A stretch of 6,225 nt of DNA from Pseudomonadota bacterium. Its GTDB lineage: Bacteria; Pseudomonadota; Gammaproteobacteria; Pseudomonadales; Azotimanducaceae. Below are positions 1-5,422 of the stretch, piece after piece. How positions within the stretch are numbered: position 1 is the stretch's first letter; each line of letters begins with the position of its first letter. The notes under the pieces were generated by a model, which did not search any database, was not told the origin of the DNA, and saw only the letters and a program-made list of their open reading frames with translations. The translations under genes were made by a program, and so were the position numbers. The stretch spans positions 1 through 6,225 of the forward strand of contig JAQCAK010000128.1 of NCBI GenBank assembly GCA_027621895.1, given 5' to 3'.

Positions 1-640
1 GTTTCGCGAAAACAATCTTGTCCTCATCGGCGATCCCCGAGGTCATGCCGGTGTTAATCGGGCCGGGGCAGATGCAGTTCACGGTGATGGCCTCGGGCCC
101 CAGTTCAACGGCCAGCGATCGGGTCAGGCCGATCACACCGGTTTTGGCTGCCGTATAGGGGCTGCCATATTTGGTGGCGCCCAGGCCTTCCGTCGACGCC
201 ACATTGACGATACGCCCGTGTGCCGATTTTCGCAGGAAAGGCAGTGCAGCCCGGATCGTCCGGGTATGCGCAGTCAGCAGCACCGACATGGACAGGTCCC
301 AGTGCTTCTCGAAGTCATCGCCATCAATCGGCGAGAACAGCGAAATGCCGGCATTGTTCACCAGGATATCGATGCCACCGAAATGCTCGCCGATTTCTGT
401 GATGACCCGCTTGATCGCTTCGCCATCTGACAGGTCGAGCTGCCAGCCCCTGGCTTCATAACCCTGGGCCGTCATCTCCTCCACCACGGCCTGCAGGGGC
501 TCTTCATTGATATCCACCAGGGCCACCCTGGCGCCCTCGTCACCAAACAGGTGAGCGGTCGCCCGCCCCATTCCCGAGGCGGCCCCCGTTACGATGGCAA
601 CTTCGCCTTTGATTGAACGACTGAGCTTGGAAAGGGGCAT
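1..640 (-). CDS. Classical short-chain dehydrogenase/reductase (SDR), 3' end missing
   Basis: This is an NAD(P)-dependent oxidoreductase of the classical SDR family, probably a soluble cytoplasmic enzyme. The visible 213 residues show the Rossmann cofactor motif TGAASGMG (residues 18-25), Asp43 at the end of the second beta strand, NNAG (95-98), catalytic Ser149 and the YTAAK signature (Tyr162, Lys166), followed by the CPGPINT segment typical of the family. In classical SDRs an acidic residue at the Asp43 position usually means preference for NAD(H) over NADP(H). The start at 640 is chosen because AGGAGA lies six bases upstream on the same strand and the Rossmann motif begins at the usual distance. 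About 35-45 C-terminal residues, which normally shape the substrate pocket, lie beyond the left edge. The substrate cannot be named: FabG-like, 3-hydroxyacyl and sugar or alcohol dehydrogenases all look like this. It is transcribed divergently from the seven-gene plus-strand cluster, so a shared function is possible but not shown. Confidence 0.93.
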   Translation of the reverse strand, partial: MPLSKLSRSIKGEVAIVTGAASGMGRATAHLFGDEGARVALVDINEEPLQAVVEEMTAQGYEARGWQLDLSDGEAIKRVITEIGEHFGGIDILVNNAGISLFSPIDGDDFEKHWDLSMSVLLTAHTRTIRAALPFLRKSAHGRIVNVASTEGLGATKYGSPYTAAKTGVIGLTRSLAVELGPEAITVNCICPGPINTGMTSGIADEDKIVFAK

Positions 641-799
641 GCTGATCTCCTGAATAAAGTGCGGACAATGAAGGCAGTGTGCCTGATCTGGATTGATCGA
701 GGCAACTTGCCGGTTTTCGCCAGTCGCCGGGCTGCGGTAACATGCCTTTTTCCCCAGAAAGCAGGCCGCCACTTGTCCAACGATAATGCCATAGAAAAG
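641..799. promoter_or_regulatory. Divergent intergenic region, presumed promoters for both directions
   Basis: These 159 bases separate the two divergent start codons and are the only substantial non-coding stretch in the window, so promoters for both transcripts should lie here. On the plus strand GATAAT at 782-787 matches the sigma-70 -10 consensus at five of six positions, but I see no good -35 hexamer 16-18 bases upstream. If it is used, transcription would start around 794 and leave a leader of only about five bases before the ATG at 800. That would fit the poor Shine-Dalgarno there. On the minus strand no hexamer pair is convincing. I see no preQ1 riboswitch-like element and no strong inverted repeat that would suggest an operator. 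The existence of promoters here follows from gene arrangement; the exact sites are guesses. Confidence 0.4.
646..651 (-). promoter_or_regulatory. Shine-Dalgarno site of the minus-strand SDR
   Basis: Read on the minus strand, the bases are AGGAGA, ending six bases before the ATG at 640. This is a near-perfect match to the anti-Shine-Dalgarno sequence and fixes the start codon of the SDR. Confidence 0.8.
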
Positions 800-1276
800 A
801 TGGGCCGGATCGAGATCGCCAAACAGGCGCTCAACTTCTCTGCAGCCCACTTCACCATCTTTTCCGAGACCGAACGCGAAGACCTGCACGGACACAACTT
901 CCAGGTTGAATGCGACCTGACATCACCCATCGATGACAATGGCCTGATTTTCGACTACGCCCTGATCAAGCGGGTGGTCAAGGAACTCTGTGATGAGATC
1001 GATGAGAAAACCATCCTGCCGGAGAATTCCCCGTACCTGTCCCTGGAAGAGGAAGGACCCTACCTGATCGCCGTGTATCACAACGAGCGGATACCTTTCC
1101 TGCACCGTGATGTCGTTACGCTGCCTATCGCCAACTCCAGCGTGGAGGAGCTCTCGCACTACTTTCTTGACCGGATGCTGAACCACGCGGAAATCGCCCG
1201 GCAGGATATCAGGGAGATGACTATCAAGATTTCATCAAGTCCTGGCCAGAAGGGAACAGCGAGGTGGGAAGCCTGA
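800..1276 (+). CDS. Divergent 6-pyruvoyl-tetrahydropterin synthase / QueD-family protein (COG0720)
   Basis: This 158-residue protein belongs to the PTPS/QueD family, zinc enzymes that act on dihydroneopterin triphosphate or related pterins. The three zinc ligands are visible: His17 in FSAAHF and His30 and His32 in LHGHN. They are followed by the typical GLIFDYALIK segment (48-57). The family's catalytic Cys (CxxxHGH in QueD) is absent; Arg26 occupies that position and Glu27 gives ExxHGH, the PTPS-III pattern. The usual LDH motif reads IDE (67-69), so the catalytic His is also lost, and the Glu that anchors the pterin near the C terminus is not evident in IKISSSPG. A segment of about 30 residues (roughly 74-105) makes it longer than E. 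coli QueD (about 121 aa). Start: an in-frame GTG at 659 would add 47 residues unlike any PTPS N terminus, so ATG 800 is preferred although its ribosome site (GAAAAG, touching the ATG) is poor. The stop overlaps the next start by one base. Family membership is secure; the reaction is not. Confidence 0.86.
   Translation: MGRIEIAKQALNFSAAHFTIFSETEREDLHGHNFQVECDLTSPIDDNGLIFDYALIKRVVKELCDEIDEKTILPENSPYLSLEEEGPYLIAVYHNERIPFLHRDVVTLPIANSSVEELSHYFLDRMLNHAEIARQDIREMTIKISSSPGQKGTARWEA
1261..1267 (+). promoter_or_regulatory. Shine-Dalgarno site deciding the SDR start at 1276
   Basis: GAGGTGG lies eight bases before the ATG at 1276, inside the end of the upstream PTPS-like gene. It overlaps the alternative in-frame GTG at 1264, which therefore has no ribosome site at proper distance. 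This favours the ATG. Confidence 0.6.
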
Positions 1277-1971
1277 TGACGACCGTATTGATTACCGGGG
1301 CAAGCAAGGGCATCGGCAAGGCCGCTGCGAGGCGGTTTCTGGATTCAGGCGCGAGGGTCATAAACCTGTCCCGGACCCCCAGCGAAGTTGACGGCATTGA
1401 GAACCGTCAGATTGACCTCGCTGCTGCCGGCGCAGCCGATGATGTCGCGTCCCTGGCAGCTGAACTCGATCCCGGTGTCATTCACCTCATACACAATGCA
1501 GCGACCCTGACCAACGATTCCGTCAGGGATACGACCGCGGCCCATTTCCGGGCAATCATCGAAGTGAACCTTATCGGCCCCCAGTTGCTCAACCAGGCGC
1601 TGCTGCCGGCCATGAAGACCGGCTCATCCATTATCTATATTGGCTCCACACTTTCAGAGAAAGCGGTACCCAACTCCTACACCTATGTCACCACCAAGCA
1701 CGCCATGGTCGGGATGATGCGCGCGACCTGCCAGGACCTGATCAAGACCGGTATCCACACCGCCTGTGTCTGTCCGGGTTTCACCAATACAGAGATGCTG
1801 CGCACCCATGTCGGTGAGTCCGACGATATCCTCCAGAGCATTGCAGCCATGAGTGGCTTCGGACGATTGATTGAACCTGAGGAGATCGCCGAGACGATTC
1901 TGTTCGCCGCAAACAACCCCGTCATCAACGGCGCGGTGATTCATGCCAACCTGGGACAGGTGGAAAGCTGA
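1276..1971 (+). CDS. Short-chain dehydrogenase/reductase, possibly pterin-related (sepiapterin reductase/FolM-like role)
   Basis: A 231-residue classical SDR. Visible motifs are TGASKGIG (7-14), HNAA (73-76, replacing the common NNAG), Asn98, catalytic Ser124 in IGST, and YVTTK (Tyr137, Lys141), followed by CPGFTNTEM (166-174). The second beta strand ends in LSRT with Arg33, a basic residue that in SDRs usually signals NADP(H) preference, unlike the Asp in the divergent SDR. All catalytic residues are intact, so it should be active. Its ATG overlaps the stop of the PTPS-like gene (TGATG), indicating tight coupling to it. In animals PTPS is followed by the NADPH-dependent SDR sepiapterin reductase, and in bacteria FolM is an SDR that reduces dihydromonapterin and has HNA at the same place. 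A pterin reductase role is therefore a reasonable inference from context. Sequence alone supports only 'SDR', and a FabG-like oxoacyl reductase remains possible. Confidence 0.9.
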   Translation: MTTVLITGASKGIGKAAARRFLDSGARVINLSRTPSEVDGIENRQIDLAAAGAADDVASLAAELDPGVIHLIHNAATLTNDSVRDTTAAHFRAIIEVNLIGPQLLNQALLPAMKTGSSIIYIGSTLSEKAVPNSYTYVTTKHAMVGMMRATCQDLIKTGIHTACVCPGFTNTEMLRTHVGESDDILQSIAAMSGFGRLIEPEEIAETILFAANNPVINGAVIHANLGQVES

Positions 1972-1972
1972 G

Positions 1973-2755
1973 ATGAGTGAATTTACGCCCGCTGAGGTAA
2001 CCGAGGAAATCAGGGAGCGCCGTGAACGCGTGTTCCTGGTGCTGGCAGGATTCTTCCTCTGCGCCATGACCATGCTGAACATCATCGGCATTACCCGTTT
2101 TATCCAGCTGGGGCCGCTTGCGCTCGCTGTGGGCGTGCTGCCCTATCCGCTGACATTCCTGTGTACTGACCTGATCAGTGAACTGTACGGACGTTCGCGA
2201 GCGAACTTCATGGTAACCGTGGGACTGGGCCTGAATTTCTTTATCCTGGGCACCATGTGGCTGGCGCAGATGATCCCGTCCGTATCTCCGGAATCGCAGC
2301 CGCCCTGGCAGCTGATACAGCTCGCCGAGGATGTGGCGCTACCCAACGGCAGCACCGTCAGTGACTCGGTGGAGCTGTTCAGCCTGCTGTATGCCACCAC
2401 TTCCGGCGCGGTGATGGCCTCGATGATGGCCTACATTGCGGCCCAGTACTGTGATGTCTACATGTTCCATTTCTGGAAACGGCTCACCAAAGGCAAGCAC
2501 CTGTGGCTGCGAAACAATGGCAGCACGCTGATCAGCCAGGGCGTCGATTCCTTCATGGTGATCACCGTGACTTTTGGCGCCCAGTTCCTGGCCGGGGCTG
2601 TCAGCAGCGGGGCCATGCTGGTGCTGATGGGCAGCAACTACCTGTTCAAGATGTGCTGTGCGCTGGCAGATACCCTGCCCTTCTACCTGGGGGTCCACTA
2701 CCTGCAGCGTTACCTGCATCTGTCGGACGAAGAAATACGGGCCCATGCAGACTGA
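1973..2755 (+). CDS. YhhQ/VUT-family inner-membrane transporter (queuosine-precursor transporter family)
   Basis: A 260-residue integral membrane protein of the VUT (vitamin uptake transporter, PF02592) family. E. coli YhhQ of this family imports the queuosine precursors preQ0 and preQ1. The hallmark YPLTFLCTDLISELYG lies at residues 58-73, with the acidic pair Asp66 and Glu70. A second family block runs from AAQYCDVYMFHFWK (156-169) through LWLRNN (177-182) to SQGVDSF (188-194). About six hydrophobic segments are visible: near 19-40, 46-65, 79-101, 138-159, 190-218 and 221-245. The start at 1973 follows the upstream SDR stop by one base and has GGAAAG (1962-1967) five bases ahead; an in-frame ATG at 1943 would lie inside the SDR. 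The 3' end overlaps the DUF924 gene by 11 bases. The substrate here could be a 7-deazaguanine or, given the PTPS-like and SDR neighbours, a pterin. That choice is inference. Confidence 0.9.
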   Translation: MSEFTPAEVTEEIRERRERVFLVLAGFFLCAMTMLNIIGITRFIQLGPLALAVGVLPYPLTFLCTDLISELYGRSRANFMVTVGLGLNFFILGTMWLAQMIPSVSPESQPPWQLIQLAEDVALPNGSTVSDSVELFSLLYATTSGAVMASMMAYIAAQYCDVYMFHFWKRLTKGKHLWLRNNGSTLISQGVDSFMVITVTFGAQFLAGAVSSGAMLVLMGSNYLFKMCCALADTLPFYLGVHYLQRYLHLSDEEIRAHAD

Positions 2756-3362
2756 AATCACTGATCTGCTGGCCTACTGGACAGGCCCCCCGGATATTGA
2801 ACCCGCCGCCCTGAAACCGTTTCATGACCGCTGGTACGCGTATTCGCCGGCAACCGACGATGAGATTCGACGCAGATTCGGCAGCACCCTGGTCGCCGCT
2901 GAAGCCGGTGAACTGGATCATTGGCAGCAGACCCCCGGGGGCTCGCTGGCCCTGGTGATCCTGTTCGATCAGTTCACCAGGAACCTGCATCGCGGTTCAG
3001 CAGAAGCCTGGCGGAACGACTCGAAGGCACTCGAGATCGCGCTCGACATGCTGGACCGGGGCGACGATGAGCAACTTGCCATTCCCGGGCGCATCATGCT
3101 GCTGCATCCGCTGCTGTATGCCGAGGATACAGCGGCTCACCGCCGCCTGGTCGCGGAACTCGAGCAACTGTTGAAAGATGCACCAGCGGCCTGGCACGAA
3201 ATGATCAATGCGCATCTGAAGTTTGCCAGGAACCATGGCAGCCTGATTGATCGGTTCGGGCGCTTCCCTCATCGCAACCAGACGCTCGGCAGGGAATCCA
3301 CGCCGGAGGAACAGGCCTTTCTCGCCGAGGACAGCCGCAGCTACGGGCAGGGTGAAGCATGA
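2745..3362 (+). CDS. DUF924 family protein
   Basis: A 205-residue protein of the DUF924 family (PF06041), a predicted all-helical, TPR-like soluble protein with no established function. Family marks are the N-terminal LLAYW (8-12), the DDEIRRRFG block (38-46), AAEAGELDHW (51-60), LALVILFDQFTRNLHRG (68-84) with the diagnostic DQFxRN, a HPLLYAED segment (121-128) where many members have a PxxHSED-like sequence, and the C-terminal FGRFPHRNQTLGR (171-183). Length matches the family (about 180-220 aa) and it looks intact. The ATG at 2745 lies 11 bases inside the end of the transporter gene without a good ribosome site, so it probably depends on translational coupling; the in-frame ATG at 2658 would lie deep in the transporter and adds residues unlike the family. 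Its stop overlaps the next start (ATGA). Confidence 0.92.
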   Translation: MQTEITDLLAYWTGPPDIEPAALKPFHDRWYAYSPATDDEIRRRFGSTLVAAEAGELDHWQQTPGGSLALVILFDQFTRNLHRGSAEAWRNDSKALEIALDMLDRGDDEQLAIPGRIMLLHPLLYAEDTAAHRRLVAELEQLLKDAPAAWHEMINAHLKFARNHGSLIDRFGRFPHRNQTLGRESTPEEQAFLAEDSRSYGQGEA

Positions 3363-4561
3363 CGCTCGAGTACACATCGGCAGATGACCAGAGCCGGCTG
3401 CAGTTCGAGGAAGTCATCGAGAAGTACCTGGCATCAAGGGCTGATACGATGCCTGCTCTCGACAGGCTGCTCCAGGCTGACCCGGAAATGCCCATGGCGC
3501 TGCTGTTTCGCGCCGCAATGCTGAAACTCGCCGCAGACCCCAGGTTCAGGGATGCCATTGAACAGTGTCTTGCAACGGTGGTCGGTCAGTCACTGAATGA
3601 TCGTGAGCAGCTGCACCTGCAGGCGATGCAGCTCTGGCAGGCAAACCAGATGGTAGAAGCAGCGCAGGCCTACGACAGCATCACGGCCAGCTATCCTCAT
3701 GACATACTTGCGTTGAAGCTGGCCCACTACCTGTATTTCTACACCCTGGGTGGAGGGGCGATGGTTCAATCCATCGACGCCGTGATCGGCGCCTGGGCGA
3801 CAACCGATCCCTGTTACGGCTACCTCAAGGGCATGCAGGCTTTTGCCCGGGAGGAAGCCGGTGACTATGCAACCGCGGAAGCCGCCGGCCGTGAGGCACT
3901 GGAACACAATCCTGCAGATATCTGGGCAGCCCATGCCGTCACGCACGTCTTCCAGATGCAGCAGCGATTTTCCGAGGCACTGCCTTTCGTTGAATCCCTG
4001 GTGGACGAATGGCGCGAGATCAACAACTTCGTCGGCCACATGCACTGGCACAAGGCCCTGCTGCACATCGGCCTGGGGGAACCGGACGCCGCCCTGGCCA
4101 TCTACGATGACCTGCTGGTGACACCGCTGGCTGACGATTTCTACCTGGATGTCTGCAACGCGGCCTCACTGCTGTGGCGCCTGGATATGCTGGGCGTGGA
4201 TACCGGTGATCGCTGGCAGGGGCTGCTGACACTGTCAAGGAATCGAATCCAGGACGACGAACTGGTCTTCACCTCGCTGCACTACCTGATGGCGCCCGCG
4301 GTGCTCGGTGACCGGCAGGCAACGCAGGCAGCAATTGACCACTATGAACGCTGGGCGACAGCGTCCGGGACCCAGGCCAGGGTCACCCGGGAAGTGGGAC
4401 AACGGATGGCTGAAGCCATCGTTCTGCTGGGTCGCAAACAGTATGCTGAAGGGGCCCGGCAACTTGACGGGGTTGCAGACCAGATACACCACATCGGTGG
4501 TTCCCACGCGCAACGGCATTTATTCAACCAATTGATTCACTACTACGGGACAAACCCATGA
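3359..4561 (+). CDS. TTC38-like tetratricopeptide repeat protein
   Basis: A 400-residue, mostly helical protein resembling the TTC38 family (tetratricopeptide repeat protein 38), which occurs in animals and many proteobacteria and has no assigned biochemical role. Recognisable marks are GMQAFAREEAGDYATAE (158-174), the ALEHNPADIWAAHAVTHVFQ stretch (180-199) with His192 and His196, GHMHWHKALLHI (226-237) with His227, His229 and His231, AALAIYDDLL (244-253), and the C-terminal GGSHAQRHLFNQL (380-392). No signal peptide or membrane segment is evident, so it is probably cytoplasmic. The conserved histidine clusters lie at the starts of repeat helices and might form a metal or ligand site, though that is a guess. 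The gene overlaps both neighbours by ATGA, which suggests coordinated expression with DUF924 and the crotonase. Start choice is fixed by this overlap and by GGGTG just upstream. It appears intact. Confidence 0.88.
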   Translation: MTLEYTSADDQSRLQFEEVIEKYLASRADTMPALDRLLQADPEMPMALLFRAAMLKLAADPRFRDAIEQCLATVVGQSLNDREQLHLQAMQLWQANQMVEAAQAYDSITASYPHDILALKLAHYLYFYTLGGGAMVQSIDAVIGAWATTDPCYGYLKGMQAFAREEAGDYATAEAAGREALEHNPADIWAAHAVTHVFQMQQRFSEALPFVESLVDEWREINNFVGHMHWHKALLHIGLGEPDAALAIYDDLLVTPLADDFYLDVCNAASLLWRLDMLGVDTGDRWQGLLTLSRNRIQDDELVFTSLHYLMAPAVLGDRQATQAAIDHYERWATASGTQARVTREVGQRMAEAIVLLGRKQYAEGARQLDGVADQIHHIGGSHAQRHLFNQLIHYYGTNP

Positions 4562-5412
4562 GTTACGAAACGATCCTCTACGAGGTAGAAGACAACATCC
4601 TGACGATGACGCTCAACCGGCCGGAACGCCTGAACGCCTTCAACGAAACCATGATGAACGAGATGATCGACGCGCTCGACAAGGCAGATGCCGACGATAA
4701 CGTCAAGGCGATCATTGTCACGGGTGCAGGCCGGGGATTCTGTGCCGGCGCCGATCTGTCCGGCGGCAGCGGCACCTTTGACCAGGAACAGGGCACACGA
4801 CAGACCGGCCTGCGCCGTGACGGCGGCGGCCTGCTGACACTGCGCATCTACGAGTGCATGAAACCCATTATCGCTGCCTGCAACGGCCCGGCGGTTGGCG
4901 TTGGCGCAACCATGCAGTGCGCCATGGATGTTCGACTGGCGTCGGAGAAGGCCCGTTACGGATTCGTGTTTACCAAGCGCGGCATCGTGCCGGAAGCCTG
5001 TTCCAGCTGGTTCCTGCCAAGGATCGTGGGGATCAATACGGCGCTCGAGTGGGCCTACTCCGGGCGAATTTTTGACGCACCGGAAGCACTCGATCGCGGC
5101 TTTGTCCGCAGCGTGCACGCCGAGGACGACCTGCTGCCCGCCGCCAGGGCACTGGCCAAAGAGTTTGCGGAAGGCAACTCTGCCATATCGGTCGCGATGG
5201 TCCGGCACATGTTCTGGAAGATGCTGGGCGCCGACCATCCCATGGAGGCACACAAGATCGATTCACGCGGCGTGTACTACACCGGTAAATCAGCAGATGG
5301 TCACGAGGGCGTGCAATCGTTCCTCGAGAAACGCCCCGCTGAGTTCCCGGGCAAGGTCAGCGAGGATATGCCGGAATTTTTCCCCTGGTGGGAAGAGCCT
5401 GAGTTCAAGTGA
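4558..5412 (+). CDS. Crotonase-fold (enoyl-CoA hydratase/isomerase family) protein, isomerase-like active site
   Basis: A 284-residue member of the crotonase superfamily, which acts on acyl-CoA thioesters. The N-terminal LNRPERLNAFN (19-29), the CAGADL oxyanion-hole loop (62-67) and the GPAVGVGAT loop (110-118) are clear. The two glutamates used by enoyl-CoA hydratases (Glu144 and Glu164 in rat numbering) align with Thr118 and Phe138, so canonical hydratase chemistry is unlikely. Glu146 lies in PEACSS (145-150), matching the PEGCSS motif of human ECI2 whose Glu is the catalytic base of delta3,delta2-enoyl-CoA isomerase. An isomerase, or another reaction using that Glu, is therefore the better guess. 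The C-terminal tail, rich in Trp, Phe and Glu, ends PFxPWW-like (about 271-284). It overlaps the TTC38-like gene by ATGA and is followed ten bases later by the GST-like gene. Fold confidence is high; reaction confidence is modest. Confidence 0.92.
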   Translation: MSYETILYEVEDNILTMTLNRPERLNAFNETMMNEMIDALDKADADDNVKAIIVTGAGRGFCAGADLSGGSGTFDQEQGTRQTGLRRDGGGLLTLRIYECMKPIIAACNGPAVGVGATMQCAMDVRLASEKARYGFVFTKRGIVPEACSSWFLPRIVGINTALEWAYSGRIFDAPEALDRGFVRSVHAEDDLLPAARALAKEFAEGNSAISVAMVRHMFWKMLGADHPMEAHKIDSRGVYYTGKSADGHEGVQSFLEKRPAEFPGKVSEDMPEFFPWWEEPEFK

Positions 5413-5416
5413 GGGA
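5411..5416 (+). promoter_or_regulatory. Shine-Dalgarno site of the GST-like gene
   Basis: GAGGGA begins within the stop codon of the crotonase gene and ends six bases before the ATG at 5423. Sharing the stop and ribosome site is consistent with translation continuing from one gene to the next. Confidence 0.65.
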
Positions 5417-5422
5417 CCAGCG

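Noticed and set aside
671..699. Repeated TGATC words (TGATCTGGATTGATCGA) as a possible operator
   Set aside because: Only five to six bases match in direct orientation, which is expected by chance. There is no dyad of regulator-binding length.
659..799. In-frame N-terminal extension of the PTPS-like gene from GTG 659
   Set aside because: The 47 added residues do not resemble any PTPS/QueD N terminus and would fill nearly all of the space needed for the divergent promoters. ATG 800 places the first zinc His at the usual distance.
641..799. Possible preQ1 or other riboswitch ahead of the PTPS-like gene
   Set aside because: Looked for because of the QueD-like gene and YhhQ-like transporter. 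I see no preQ1-like hairpin with an A-rich tail and no other recognisable aptamer.
2700..2760. Terminator between the transporter and DUF924 genes
   Set aside because: The genes overlap by 11 bases and no stem followed by a T-run is present. No other junction in the cluster shows one either.
4543..5253. Long open frame of 236 codons on the minus strand
   Set aside because: It lies antisense to the clear crotonase gene. Such frames arise from codon bias in GC-rich genes, and its translation shows no recognisable motif. The same applies to the other antisense frames within 589-5929.
4558..5412. Ordinary enoyl-CoA hydratase
   Set aside because: The two catalytic glutamates are replaced by Thr118 and Phe138, so I call only the fold and suggest isomerase-like chemistry.
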